Counted from the stretch's first letter, positions 8,442 to 16,833 are shown. The stretch is 64,000 nt of DNA from Polaromonas sp. C04 (GCF_002002705.1 NZ_MUNS01000028.1:180628-244627); one strand, 5' to 3'. Numbers and translations are program-made. The notes: generated from the letters alone by a model not told the origin.

Positions 8442-9638
8442 GTGCAACCCCTCTTGTTATCGCACTTCACCACGACCAGCTGCATCGGCCGCGGGCTGAC
8501 CGCTACCCTGGCGTCGTTGCGCGAGCGGCGCAGCGGCCTGCAGCCGTGCGACTTCGAGGGCGCCGACCTGGATACCTGGACCGGTTCGGTGGCGGGGGTC
8601 GACGACGAGGTGCTGCGCGACGATTTGCGCGCCTACGACTGCCGCAACAACCGGCTGGCACAACTGAGCCTGCGCCAGGACGATTTTGAACAGGCCGTGC
8701 ACCGGACCGTCGCACGGGTCGGGCGCCAGCGCATGGGCGTTTTTCTGGGCACCAGCACCGCGGGAATCCTGCAAACCGAACTGGCCTACCAGCGCCGCGA
8801 TCCGCTCAGCGGCGCCTTGCCGGCTGACTTCCATTACGCCGCCACGCACAACCCGTATTCGGTGTCCGCCTTCGTGCGTCGCTTCTTCGGGCTCGAAGGT
8901 CCGGCCATGGCCGTCTCGTCGGCCTGCTCGTCCAGCGCCAAGGTGTTTGCTTCGGCGCGGCGCATGCTGGAAGCCGGCTTGATCGATGCGGCCATCGTCG
9001 GCGGCGTCGACACGCTGTGCCTGACCACGCTGTGCGGCTTCAACTCGCTCGGCCTGCTCTCCAGCCGCCCGTGCCGGCCGTTCGATGTCAACCGCGACGG
9101 CATCTCGATCGGCGAGGCGGCGGCCTTCATCCTGCTGGAGCGGGTCCCAGGCAGCCTGGATGCGAACGCGGTGCTGCTGCGCGGCGTCGGCGAGTCGAGC
9201 GACGCGTACCACATGTCGTCGCCGCACCCGCAGGGGCTGGGCGCGCGCCTGGCCATGCAGCAGGCGCTGGCGAGCGCCGGCCTGCCCGCCGCGCAGATCG
9301 ACTACATCAACCTGCACGGCACGGCCACGCCGGGCAACGATGCGGCCGAGGGCCAGGCCGTGGCGGCCCTGTTCGGCGAGCTGGCGACGCCGTGCAGTTC
9401 GACCAAGGGCGCCACCGGCCATACGCTGGGCGCCGCGGGCGCGCTGGAAGCCGTCATCAGTGCCCTCGCGCTGCAACAGGGCCTGATGCCCGGCGGCGCC
9501 AACACCGAGCGGCTGGATGCGGCGATTGCCGTCAACTACCTGCTGGACAACCGCGCGCAGCCGGTGAGTAGCGTGCTGAGCAATTCCTTTGGCTTTGGCG
9601 GCACCAATTGCAGCCTCATTTTCGGCCGGGCCGGTTAG
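8442..9638 (+). CDS. beta-ketoacyl-ACP synthase (aryl-polyene ketosynthase)
   Basis: A ketosynthase of about 398 residues from the GTG at 8442; an in-frame TTG at 8415 would add nine residues without family similarity. The full catalytic triad is present: Cys162 in VSSACSSSAK, His292 in NLHGTATPGND and His327 in KGATGHTLGAAGALE. It should perform the decarboxylative condensations that extend the polyene, pairing with the chain-length factor encoded next. It lies 63 nt after the deacetylase gene, so an internal promoter is possible. It is the only complete ketosynthase seen in this cluster; many aryl-polyene clusters carry an additional one. Confidence 0.85.
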   Translation: MQPLLLSHFTTTSCIGRGLTATLASLRERRSGLQPCDFEGADLDTWTGSVAGVDDEVLRDDLRAYDCRNNRLAQLSLRQDDFEQAVHRTVARVGRQRMGVFLGTSTAGILQTELAYQRRDPLSGALPADFHYAATHNPYSVSAFVRRFFGLEGPAMAVSSACSSSAKVFASARRMLEAGLIDAAIVGGVDTLCLTTLCGFNSLGLLSSRPCRPFDVNRDGISIGEAAAFILLERVPGSLDANAVLLRGVGESSDAYHMSSPHPQGLGARLAMQQALASAGLPAAQIDYINLHGTATPGNDAAEGQAVAALFGELATPCSSTKGATGHTLGAAGALEAVISALALQQGLMPGGANTERLDAAIAVNYLLDNRAQPVSSVLSNSFGFGGTNCSLIFGRAG

Positions 9639-9651
9639 GGCTCCCTGCGTC

Positions 9652-10494
9652 ATGACAGCGTCGTCTTCGTCCTCCGCATCGCCCGCGCCACTGGTCGTCT
9701 ACATCGACGGCGTGGGCCTGCTCGGTCCGGGCATAGCCCATTGGGAAGAAGGGCGCCGGCAGCTCGCCGGCCTGGCGCCCGCGCGGCCGCAAAAGACCGT
9801 GCTTCCCGCGCCCGCCGCGCTGCCCCCCGCCGAGCGGCGCCGCGCCGGGGCGACGGTCAAGCTCGCGCTCGCGATCGGGCAGGGGGCCCTGCAGGCCGCG
9901 GGGCTGGAGGCGGCCCAGGTGCCTTCGGTCTTCGCCTCGTCGGGCGGCGATGGTCTGAACTGCCACGAGATGTGCGTGGCGCTGGCGTCTCCTGACAAAT
10001 TCATCTCGCCCACGCGCTTCCACAACTCCGTGCACAACGCCGCCTCCGGCTACTGGGGCATTGCCACCGGGTCCATGGCGACCTCGTCGGTGCTGTGTGC
10101 CTACGACGGCAGCTTTGCCGCCGGCCTGCTGGAAGCCGTCGCGCAGGCCGTGGTGGACGGGGTGCCGGTGCTGCTGCTGGCCTACGACACCGACTATCCC
10201 GAGCCGCTGCGCAGTGCGCGGCCGGTTCCCGACACTTTCGGCGTCGCGCTGGTCCTGAGTCCGCAGCGCAGTGCGCGCAGCCTGGCGCGTTGCACGCTGC
10301 ACGGCGACGCCTGCCTCACCGGTGACCCGGCCGACCAGTTGGTGGACCCGGTGCTGGAGCCGCTGCGTCGCAGCATTCCGGCGGCGCGCAGCCTGCCGCT
10401 GTTGCGCGCCGTCGCAACGCAGCAGGCCGGGCGCGTGGTGCTGGACTATCTGGACGGCTTGCGGCTGGCGCTCGACATCGCACCCTGTGCCTGA
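9652..10494 (+). CDS. ketosynthase-like chain-length factor
   Basis: A 280-residue half-size thiolase-fold protein of the Ketoacyl-synt_2 (PF13723) type. It carries F-H-N-S-V-H-N-A-A-S-G-Y-W, then L-C-A-Y-D-G-S-F-A-A-G-L-L-E-A where a true ketosynthase has the Cys-Ser-Ser elbow. The canonical A-C-S-S-S nucleophile and the two catalytic His motifs are absent, so it is expected to be the non-catalytic partner that sets chain length with the upstream ketosynthase. The ATG at 9652 lies 13 nt after the ketosynthase stop. A few nt separate it from the next dehydratase gene. Confidence 0.8.
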   Translation: MTASSSSSASPAPLVVYIDGVGLLGPGIAHWEEGRRQLAGLAPARPQKTVLPAPAALPPAERRRAGATVKLALAIGQGALQAAGLEAAQVPSVFASSGGDGLNCHEMCVALASPDKFISPTRFHNSVHNAASGYWGIATGSMATSSVLCAYDGSFAAGLLEAVAQAVVDGVPVLLLAYDTDYPEPLRSARPVPDTFGVALVLSPQRSARSLARCTLHGDACLTGDPADQLVDPVLEPLRRSIPAARSLPLLRAVATQQAGRVVLDYLDGLRLALDIAPCA

Positions 10495-10498
10495 TGCC

Positions 10499-11011
10499 AT
10501 GCCGACGCCACCCATCCTGCAGCAGCTTGAGATTGCCCGGCGCATTCCGCACCAGGGCCGCATGTGCCTGCTCGATGCCGTGACAAAGTGGGACGCCGAG
10601 CGCATCGTCTGCCAGGCCAGCAGCCACCGGGCACCCGACAATCCCCTGCGCGCCGGGGGCCGGCTCGGCGCTGCCTGCGGCGTTGAATATGCCGCGCAGG
10701 CCATGGCGGTGCATGGCGCGCTGCTGGCCGAGTCCGTCGAAGCCACCTGCGCCGGCGCCGCGCCGCCGCGCGTCGGCTACCTGGCCAGCGTGCGCAGTGT
10801 GACCCTGCACGTGCAGCGGCTGGACACGATCGCATCGGACCTGACGGTCACGGCCGAGCGCCTGCTCGGTGACGCGAACCACATCCTGTACAGCTTCCGG
10901 CTCGAGGCCGGCCCGCAACTGCTGCTCGAGGGCCGTGCGGCCGTAGTGCTGGACGCGGCCCTGCTGCGCCCAGCTGACGCAGCGGCCTATTCATCAGGAG
11001 CAGCCCCTTGA
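10499..11011 (+). CDS. ApeP-like 3-hydroxyacyl-ACP dehydratase
   Basis: A 170-residue hot-dog-fold protein beginning near residue 15 with R-R-I-P-H-Q-G-R-M-C-L-L-D-A-V, followed by C-G-V-E-Y-A-A-Q-A-M-A-V-H-G, which match the ApeP-type dehydratases of aryl-polyene clusters. It is expected to act with the smaller ApeI-like protein in dehydrating the 3-hydroxyacyl-ACP intermediates. Start at the ATG 10499, four nt after the chain-length factor stop. Its last codons overlap the TTG start of the ketoreductase gene, so the two are probably translationally coupled. Confidence 0.75.
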   Translation: MPTPPILQQLEIARRIPHQGRMCLLDAVTKWDAERIVCQASSHRAPDNPLRAGGRLGAACGVEYAAQAMAVHGALLAESVEATCAGAAPPRVGYLASVRSVTLHVQRLDTIASDLTVTAERLLGDANHILYSFRLEAGPQLLLEGRAAVVLDAALLRPADAAAYSSGAAP

Positions 11012-11739
11012 CCACCACCCGCAAACGAGCGCTTGTCACCGGCGGCAGCGGCGGCATCGGCGCCGCCATCTGCCGGCGGCTGGCCCAGGATGGCTTGCAG
11101 GTCATCGTCCATGCGAATCGGGGCCTGGCCGCGGCCCAGGCCTTGGTGGCGGCGATCCGGGCGCAGGGCGGCCAGGCCGAGGCGATCGCCTTCGACGTCA
11201 CGGATGCGGCGGCGACGGCCGCCGCGCTGGAGCAACTGCTGCTCGAAGGCCCGATCCAGGTCGTCGTCAACAACGCCGGCATCCACGACGACGCGGTGTT
11301 CCCGGGCATGCAGCTGGCGCAGTGGCAGCGCGTGCTGGATGTGTCGCTGAATGGCTTCTTCCATGTGACACAGCCGTTGACGCTGCCGATGATCCGCACG
11401 CGCTGGGGCCGCATCATCAACATCACCTCGGTGGCGGCCCTGGCCGGGAACCGCGGCCAGGTCAATTATTCGGCGGCCAAGGGCGCCCTGCACGCCGCCA
11501 CCAAATCGCTGGCGCTGGAGCTGGCCAGTCGCGGCATCACGGTCAACGCCGTGGCGCCGGGCATCATCGCCACCGCCATGAGCGAGGCGAGCTTCGACGC
11601 CGACGCCATTGCGCGGCTGGTACCAATGAAGCGGGCCGGCACACCCGAGGAAGTGGCCGACCTGGTGGGTTTCCTGGCCAGCGATCGCGCGGCCTACATC
11701 AGCGGCCAGGTAATCTCGATCAACGGCGGCATGATTTAG
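11008..11739 (+). CDS. 3-oxoacyl-ACP reductase (FabG/ApeQ-like)
   Basis: A 243-residue short-chain dehydrogenase. The cofactor site is V-T-G-G-S-G-G-I-G near the N-terminus; N-N-A-G-I-H, the catalytic Ser in N-I-T-S-V-A-A, and Y-S-A-A-K follow in the usual order. It should reduce the 3-oxoacyl-ACP made by the ketosynthase with NADPH. The start is a TTG inside the preceding stop (TTGA overlap); no better start is available without losing the Rossmann motif. It closes the recognisable aryl-polyene forward block. The next gene, maleylacetate reductase, begins just 8 nt later, suggesting readthrough into aromatic-catabolism genes. Confidence 0.85.
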   Translation: MTTTRKRALVTGGSGGIGAAICRRLAQDGLQVIVHANRGLAAAQALVAAIRAQGGQAEAIAFDVTDAAATAAALEQLLLEGPIQVVVNNAGIHDDAVFPGMQLAQWQRVLDVSLNGFFHVTQPLTLPMIRTRWGRIINITSVAALAGNRGQVNYSAAKGALHAATKSLALELASRGITVNAVAPGIIATAMSEASFDADAIARLVPMKRAGTPEEVADLVGFLASDRAAYISGQVISINGGMI

Positions 11740-11746
11740 GCAACCT

Positions 11747-12808
11747 ATGCAGGCATTTACCTATTCCTCCAACCCGGCCCGTGTGGTGTTCGGCGCGGGC
11801 AGCCTGCAGCACCTCGCACGCGAGATCGACGCCCTGGGTGCGCGCAAGGCGCTGGTGCTGTGCACCCCGGGGCAGCGGCCGCTGGCCGAGCGCGTGGCCG
11901 CGCTGCTCGCCAGGCGCTGCGCCGGCGTGTTCGACCGCGCCGTGATGCATGTGCCGATCGAGACCGCGCACGAGGCCCGCGAGGTGGCGCGCCGGTCCGG
12001 GGCCGATTGCGCCGTGGCCGTGGGCGGCGGCTCCACCACCGGGTTGGGCAAGGCGATTGCGCTGGATTCCGGCCTGCCGATCCTGGCCATTCCCACCACC
12101 TACGCCGGCTCGGAGATGACGCCAATTTACGGCATCACCGAAGCCGGCCTGAAGAAGACAGGCAAAGACTTGCGGGTACTGCCCCGGGTGGTGATCTACG
12201 ACCCCGAGCTCACGACCGGCCTGCCCGTGGCGGTGAGCGTGACCAGCGGCCTCAATGCCATCGCCCATGCCGCTGAAGGCCTCTATGCCGCAGACGGCAA
12301 CCCCATCATGGATTTGATGGCTCAGGAGGGCATAGCCGCCATCGGACGGGCATTGCCTGCTATCAAAATCAAAGCAAACGATAGGCAGGCGCGCAGCGAC
12401 GCGCTGTACGGCGCCTGGCTGTGCGGCACGGTGCTCGGCCACGTCGGCATGGCGCTGCATCACAAGCTGTGCCACACCCTGGGCGGCAGCTTCAACCTGC
12501 CGCACGCCGAGACCCACGCCATCGTGCTGCCGCATGCGCTGGCCTACAACGCCGCCGCGGCGCCGCTGGCCATGCAGCGCATTGCGCGCGCACTGGGGGG
12601 CACGCAATGCGCGCCGCAAGCCGTGTTCGATCTGGCCCGAGACAACGGCGCGCCGGTGGCCTTGAAAGACATTGGCATGAAAGCGGCCGATCTCGACAAG
12701 GCCTGCGAGCTGGCCCTGCAAAACCAGTATCCGAACCCCCGGCCGCTGGAGCGCGCGGCCCTGCGCCAGCTGCTGCAGGACGCGTTCGACGGCACGCGGC
12801 CGGCCTGA
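11747..12808 (+). CDS. maleylacetate reductase (iron-containing alcohol dehydrogenase family)
   Basis: A 353-residue protein with the group III alcohol dehydrogenase fold: A-V-G-G-G-S-T-T-G-L-G-K (nucleotide binding), P-T-T-Y-A-G-S-E-M-T, and metal-region residues in G-L-N-A-I-A-H-A-A-E, G-M-A-L-H-H-K-L-C-H and L-P-H-A-E-T-H-A. These fit maleylacetate reductases, which reduce maleylacetate to 3-oxoadipate. The hydroxyquinol dioxygenase next to it makes that substrate, so the two form the lower hydroxyquinol branch. Residues about 195-213 are encoded by a reverse copy of repeat family A that replaces the usual linker sequence. The spacing of 7 nt after the ketoreductase gene is odd for a catabolic gene. 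Confidence 0.8.
   Translation: MQAFTYSSNPARVVFGAGSLQHLAREIDALGARKALVLCTPGQRPLAERVAALLARRCAGVFDRAVMHVPIETAHEAREVARRSGADCAVAVGGGSTTGLGKAIALDSGLPILAIPTTYAGSEMTPIYGITEAGLKKTGKDLRVLPRVVIYDPELTTGLPVAVSVTSGLNAIAHAAEGLYAADGNPIMDLMAQEGIAAIGRALPAIKIKANDRQARSDALYGAWLCGTVLGHVGMALHHKLCHTLGGSFNLPHAETHAIVLPHALAYNAAAAPLAMQRIARALGGTQCAPQAVFDLARDNGAPVALKDIGMKAADLDKACELALQNQYPNPRPLERAALRQLLQDAFDGTRPA
12330..12386 (-). repeat. repeat family A copy inside maleylacetate reductase (reverse orientation)
   Basis: The stretch contains CTATCAAAATCAAAG and the reverse-strand TTTTGATAGC that mark the AT-rich end of family A. It is read without frame change as A-A-I-G-R-A-L-P-A-I-K-I-K in the gene. This resembles the peptides made by reverse copies in Gph (L-A-I-G-S-S-G-Q-A-A-I-D) and the PIN protein (L-A-L-G-V-Q-A-Q-A-A-I-E). 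The core AAGGGC is degraded here, so this copy is less certain than others. Confidence 0.5.
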
Positions 12809-12843
12809 TTCGCTGAACCCCCAACTCCCCCCAGGAGACCACC

Positions 12844-13674
12844 ATGCGCAACCTCAACCAGGACAACCTCACCGAGGCTGTCGTTGCCCGCCTGGCCGAC
12901 ACGCCGGACCCGCGCCTGAAGGAGATCATGACGGCGCTGGTGCAGCACCTGCATGACTTCGCGCGCGAGGTCAAGCTGACCGAGGCCGAGTGGCGAAGGG
13001 GCATCGAGTTCCTCACGGCCACCGGCCAAAAATGCACCGGCACGCGCCAGGAGTTCATCCTGCTGAGTGACGTGCTGGGCCTGTCGATGCTCACCGTCGC
13101 GATGAACAACGACAAGCCCCGAGGCTGTACCGAGGCCACGGTGTTCGGTCCGTTCTACGTGGAAGGCGCGCCGCACTACGAGAACGGCGCCGACGTGGCC
13201 AATGGCGCCAGCGGCACACCGTGCCAGGTGCGCGGCAGCGTGCGCGGTCTGGACGGGGAACCCGTGGCCCACGCCACCCTCGAGGTCTGGCAGGCCGATG
13301 AGGAGGGTTTTTACGACGTGCAGAAATCCGGCCTCGACCACGCACAGGCGCGTGGCGTGCTGCACGCGCGCGGCGACGGCAGCTTCGACTTCAGGACCAT
13401 CGTGGCCGAGGCCTACCCGATCCCGACCGACGGCCCGGTGGGCGACCTGCTCAGGGCCACGAAGCGTTCCCCGTGGCGGCCCGCGCATCTGCACTTCATG
13501 ATCCGGGCCGAGGGTTACGAGACGCTGGTCACCCATGTCTTTCGCAATGGCGACCCCTACCTCGATTCCGACGCGGTGTTCGGCGTGCGCCAGTCGCTGG
13601 TGGCGGATTGGGCGAAGCAACACGATGGCAGCTACCTGCTGGAATACGACTTTGTGCTGAACCCGCTCCATTGA
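12844..13674 (+). CDS. hydroxyquinol 1,2-dioxygenase-like intradiol dioxygenase
   Basis: A 276-residue intradiol ring-cleavage dioxygenase preceded by AGGAG. Residues 1-95 form the helical dimerisation domain. The catalytic part starts at E-A-T-V-F-G-P-F-Y-V-E-G-A-P, and the four Fe(III) ligands are visible as Tyr157 (E-G-F-Y-D-V-Q), Tyr191 (E-A-Y-P-I-P), His215 and His217 (R-P-A-H-L-H-F-M-I). Pairing with maleylacetate reductase favours hydroxyquinol (1,2,4-trihydroxybenzene) as substrate over catechol, giving maleylacetate. No resorcinol hydroxylase or regulator gene is present next to it. It is convergent with the glycosyltransferase gene. Confidence 0.8.
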   Translation: MRNLNQDNLTEAVVARLADTPDPRLKEIMTALVQHLHDFAREVKLTEAEWRRGIEFLTATGQKCTGTRQEFILLSDVLGLSMLTVAMNNDKPRGCTEATVFGPFYVEGAPHYENGADVANGASGTPCQVRGSVRGLDGEPVAHATLEVWQADEEGFYDVQKSGLDHAQARGVLHARGDGSFDFRTIVAEAYPIPTDGPVGDLLRATKRSPWRPAHLHFMIRAEGYETLVTHVFRNGDPYLDSDAVFGVRQSLVADWAKQHDGSYLLEYDFVLNPLH

Positions 13675-13692
13675 GGCCCTCGGGGCGACCTC

Positions 13693-14478
13693 TTAACGGC
13701 CTCTCAGGCGCCGCACCAGCAGCCAGGGCAGGCGCAGGATAAAGCCGAGCAGCAGGCGGCTGTGCATCCAGGTCAAGAGCGCGTTGTCGCGCCAGTAGTT
13801 GAAGTGCGAGACACCGCCTTCGTCCGCGCTGAAGTACTGGACGCGGGCCGGCAGATTCACCGGCGGCACGCCACGCCAGCACAGGCGCACCACGACCTCG
13901 GGGTCGAAATCGAAGCGCCGCATCCAGCGCCGCCCGTGCATCACCTGGCGCAGCGGCGCGATCGGGTACACGCGAAAACCGAACAGCGAGTCGCCAATGC
14001 CGGCCCACAGGGTTTCCAGGTTGGCCCAGCCGTTGGAGAGCTTGCGGCCCTGCACGCGCAGGCGCGGCGCGCTGGCGTCGAACACCGGCACGCCCAGCAC
14101 CATGGCCTGAAGCTGCCGGGCGGAGGCGGCCATGAAGGCCGGAATCAGTTCGGCCGGATGCTGGCCGTCCGAGTCCAGGGTCAGCACATGCGTGAAGCCC
14201 TGGGCGGCGGCGGCATCGATGCCGTGCAGCACGGCGGCGCCCTTGCCCCTGTTGCGCGGCAGTACGAGCACGCGCAAGCCGGCGTCCTGGCTGGCGAGGG
14301 CCTGCAAGCCCTGGGCGCTGCCGTCGGTGCTGCCATCGACCACGACCCACACGGGGGTCCATCGGGCGCGCGCGGCGCGCACGGTGTCGTACACCTTGGG
14401 GCCCGGGTTGTAGCTCGGAATCAGGACCAGGTGCGTGCTGGAGGGTGCTGGCGGCGTGGCGCCCAAATCATCCGTCAT
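13693..14478 (-). CDS. family 2 glycosyltransferase of aryl-polyene cluster
   Basis: A 261-residue GT-A enzyme: L-V-L-I-P-S-Y-N-P-G at the N-terminus, V-V-V-D-G-S-T-D-G-S, then N-R-G-K-G-A-A and the metal-binding L-T-L-D-S-D-G-Q-H. The ATG complementary to 14476-14478 overlaps the stop of the upstream acyltransferase gene; the frame is open for longer, but that extension shadows the acyltransferase. In aryl-polyene/xanthomonadin clusters such enzymes attach a sugar or build the head group of the pigment lipid. It is the last gene of a three-gene reverse arm (halogenase, PlsC, GT2). Confidence 0.75.
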   Translation of the reverse strand: MTDDLGATPPAPSSTHLVLIPSYNPGPKVYDTVRAARARWTPVWVVVDGSTDGSAQGLQALASQDAGLRVLVLPRNRGKGAAVLHGIDAAAAQGFTHVLTLDSDGQHPAELIPAFMAASARQLQAMVLGVPVFDASAPRLRVQGRKLSNGWANLETLWAGIGDSLFGFRVYPIAPLRQVMHGRRWMRRFDFDPEVVVRLCWRGVPPVNLPARVQYFSADEGGVSHFNYWRDNALLTWMHSRLLLGFILRLPWLLVRRLRGR

Positions 14479-15296
14479 GCGCTGCCGCCATGCGACCAGT
14501 CGCGCGCTCGCTGCCCGTCGCGCGCGGCCGTGCCAGCCGGCCGGTCCGTGAGCGCAGCATCCGCCAGTTCGGCCTTGAAATACTGCTCCAGTTCCCGCGC
14601 GAAAGCCGCCACGTTTTTCGGCGGATCGAAGCGCTTGCCGAGTCGGACGCGGTAGCGCACCGGCATCGGCGTGCGGCGAAACAGGGCGGATTCCTTGCCC
14701 AGGAAGGCGGCATCGGTGGTTTCGATGAACACGGTCTGCACCGGGGCTCGTGCGTATTTGGCGATCAACCCGGCGGTGCCCTGCAGCCGGTTCACGGGTG
14801 CGCGCGTGGTGCGCGTGCCCTCGGGGAACAGCAGCAGATGGCTGCCGCCGCGCACCTCCGTCACGGCCCGGCGCACCATGGCGTGCAGCGAGTCGTTGCG
14901 GATATAGCGCGCCAGCCGCGCCCCTGCGCCGAACAGGATATTGCGCATGAGCTCGGCCTTCATGACGCAGGCCACATGCGGCACGCGCGAGATGACCATC
15001 AGCGCGTCGAGCAGGGAAGGATGGTTGGGCGCGATGATGCAGGCCGGCTGCTTGCGCAGCGCGTCCAGCGCGCGCAGGTCGAAGCGGCACGCGCCGATCC
15101 ACGTCAGCAGCCGCAGGTACACACGAAAGGTCAGGCCGGCGCTGTAGCGGCCCAGCCGCAGCCCTGGCGCGCGGGGCAACAGGTAACTCAGCGGCAGCGC
15201 CAGCAGCGACCAGGCCAGGCCCATCACCGCCAGCAGGCCCAGGCCCAGGCGCAGCCGGACGGCGTCAACCAGCACGCGCCAGTGGGCCGGTCGCAT
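14475..15296 (-). CDS. PlsC-type 1-acyl-glycerol acyltransferase-like protein
   Basis: A 273-residue membrane-linked acyltransferase with an N-terminal hydrophobic segment, the catalytic H-x4-D motif in A-P-N-H-P-S-L-L-D and the substrate motif L-F-P-E-G-T-R. This is the PlsC fold, distinct from the LpxL-like acyltransferase in the forward arm, so the cluster holds two acyltransferases of different families. It probably acylates the glycerol or sugar part of the pigment lipid. Its start overlaps the halogenase stop by one base and its stop overlaps the GT2 start, so the three are co-translated. Confidence 0.75.
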   Translation of the reverse strand: MRPAHWRVLVDAVRLRLGLGLLAVMGLAWSLLALPLSYLLPRAPGLRLGRYSAGLTFRVYLRLLTWIGACRFDLRALDALRKQPACIIAPNHPSLLDALMVISRVPHVACVMKAELMRNILFGAGARLARYIRNDSLHAMVRRAVTEVRGGSHLLLFPEGTRTTRAPVNRLQGTAGLIAKYARAPVQTVFIETTDAAFLGKESALFRRTPMPVRYRVRLGKRFDPPKNVAAFARELEQYFKAELADAALTDRPAGTAARDGQRARDWSHGGSA

Positions 15297-16660
15297 CAGG
15301 GGGTCCCGGGCCCGGCCACGGCCGCGGCTTCATCCAGGGTGCGGATGTTGGCGCGGCGACGGCGCAGGGCCTGCCAGCTGCGCTTGAAGTGGCGTGCGCA
15401 GGCGGCGTAGTAAATGCCCTTGAGGACCAGCAGCGAGCCCCAGATCGGCGTCTTGCCGAAAATATCACCCGCCAGCATCGACAACAGCGCCTCCTTGACG
15501 CGCAGCACATTGCGCGGGCCCATGAACAGGTCGCGCATGCTTGGGTTGGTGACCCGATAGATGAACCAGGAAAACTCCTTCGGGCCCAGCCGGGCCTGCC
15601 GGTCGAAGTGTTTGAGCGCGGCGCGTGCGCGCGCCGGCTCGCGCAGGCAGACATCCACCGTGTCGGCCGCGCAAAAGCCGTTCTGCATGGCCAGCATCAC
15701 GCCGGACGAAAACACCGGGTCGATAAAGGCAAACGCGTCGCCCAGCAACAGGTAATTGGGGCCGTGGGTCTGGTCGCAGGCGTAGGAGAAATTCCCCGTG
15801 GCCTCGACCGGCGTGACGCGCGCGGCCTCCACCAGCCGCCCGGCCAGCGCCGGGCACAGGGCGATCGTGTCGAGAAAGAAATCATCGAGCGGCTTGTCGC
15901 GCGTTTTCAGGTAGTACGGCCAGACCACCGCGCCCACGCTGGTGGCGCCATCGGCCAGCGGGATGAACCAGAACCAGCCATGCTCGAACCAGAACACCGT
16001 GATGTTGCCGGCGGCTTTGCCCGGCTGGCGCCGCGCCCCGCTGAAGTGGGCATACAGCGCCGCGCTGTTGTGCTTGGGGTTGCGCCGTTTGGTGTCGAAC
16101 TTTTTACCCAGAAAGGTGTCGCGCCCCGACGCATCGAGCACGAAGCGCGCGCGCCAGGTCTGGCGGCGCCCGTTGTCGTGCTGGGCCTCGACGGTGGCGC
16201 CCCGGTGGTCCGCATCGAACGCGACGGCCTGCACCCGGCAACCCTCGATCACCTCGGCGCCCTTGCGGGCGGCGTTGCGGATCAGGATGTCATCGAACTC
16301 GGAGCGCCGCACCTCGTACGAATGCGGCATGGATTTGTCCCAGGCCTCGGCAAACTGGAAGGTCTGCGATGATGGCGCATGCCAGGGCGACACAAATTCG
16401 GCGCCCCATTTTTCGATCGACACCGCCCGGACCGCGTCGGCCACGCCCAGCTTGTCGAGTAGCGGCAAATTCGCCGGCAGCAGCGACTCGCCGATGTGAA
16501 AGCGCGGGTGATGGGCCTTTTCCAGCACCGTCACCTGGTGGCCGCGCTGCGCCAGCAAGGCGCCTGCCGTGGCGCCGGCCGGGCCGCCGCCGATGATCAG
16601 GACATCGCATTCGCGAGCCGGCGGGGCGGTGGCGGCCGCGGATGAATGTTGCTCGACCAT
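15296..16660 (-). CDS. flavin-dependent halogenase-like oxidoreductase
   Basis: A protein of about 454 residues with an N-terminal FAD site I-I-G-G-G-P-A-G-A-T-A-G, the motif H-I-G-E-S-L-L-P and, decisively, G-W-F-W-F-I-P-L, which fits the W-x-W-x-I-P signature of flavin-dependent halogenases and argues against a plain monooxygenase. L-L-G-D-A-F-A-F-I-D-P-V-F-S-S-G is the second FAD motif. Xanthomonadins are brominated aryl polyenes whose clusters carry such a halogenase, so ring halogenation of the pigment is the likely role. The start is set at MVEQ (16660); an in-frame ATG at 16714 would add 18 residues. It heads the reverse arm. Confidence 0.75.
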   Translation of the reverse strand: MVEQHSSAAATAPPARECDVLIIGGGPAGATAGALLAQRGHQVTVLEKAHHPRFHIGESLLPANLPLLDKLGVADAVRAVSIEKWGAEFVSPWHAPSSQTFQFAEAWDKSMPHSYEVRRSEFDDILIRNAARKGAEVIEGCRVQAVAFDADHRGATVEAQHDNGRRQTWRARFVLDASGRDTFLGKKFDTKRRNPKHNSAALYAHFSGARRQPGKAAGNITVFWFEHGWFWFIPLADGATSVGAVVWPYYLKTRDKPLDDFFLDTIALCPALAGRLVEAARVTPVEATGNFSYACDQTHGPNYLLLGDAFAFIDPVFSSGVMLAMQNGFCAADTVDVCLREPARARAALKHFDRQARLGPKEFSWFIYRVTNPSMRDLFMGPRNVLRVKEALLSMLAGDIFGKTPIWGSLLVLKGIYYAACARHFKRSWQALRRRRANIRTLDEAAAVAGPGTP

Positions 16661-16789
16661 CGGGCGTCCTGTCTGGTGGGTAGTGTCCGCAGGCCCCGCG
16701 GGCCACACAGCCATTTGTTTGGTCGCTGCAGAGCGCGAATTGGGTCGATTTTACCGTGCCGTTCGCGCCCGCTTCGGCGCCGAAGCTGC

Positions 16790-16823
16790 AACAGAAAGAA
16801 AACGGCTGCCGGGGCGGCCGTTT
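16790..16823 (-). terminator. probable rho-independent terminator of GNAT/DUF2917 transcript
   Basis: AAACGGC (16800-16806) and GCCGTTT (16817-16823) form a GC-rich stem. Read on the minus strand, the stem is followed by a T-rich TTTTCTTTCT tract (complement of the A-rich run before 16800). It lies about 40 nt beyond the GNAT stop codon and before the halogenase start, so it can separate the two reverse transcripts. Confidence 0.55.
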
Positions 16824-16833
16824 GCCCGGTTTA

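Noticed and set aside
13693..15102. A 469-codon version of the glycosyltransferase with a long N-terminal extension
   Set aside because: The extension is the alternate frame of the PlsC gene. The ATG at 14478 overlaps the PlsC stop and gives a normal GT2 N-terminus.
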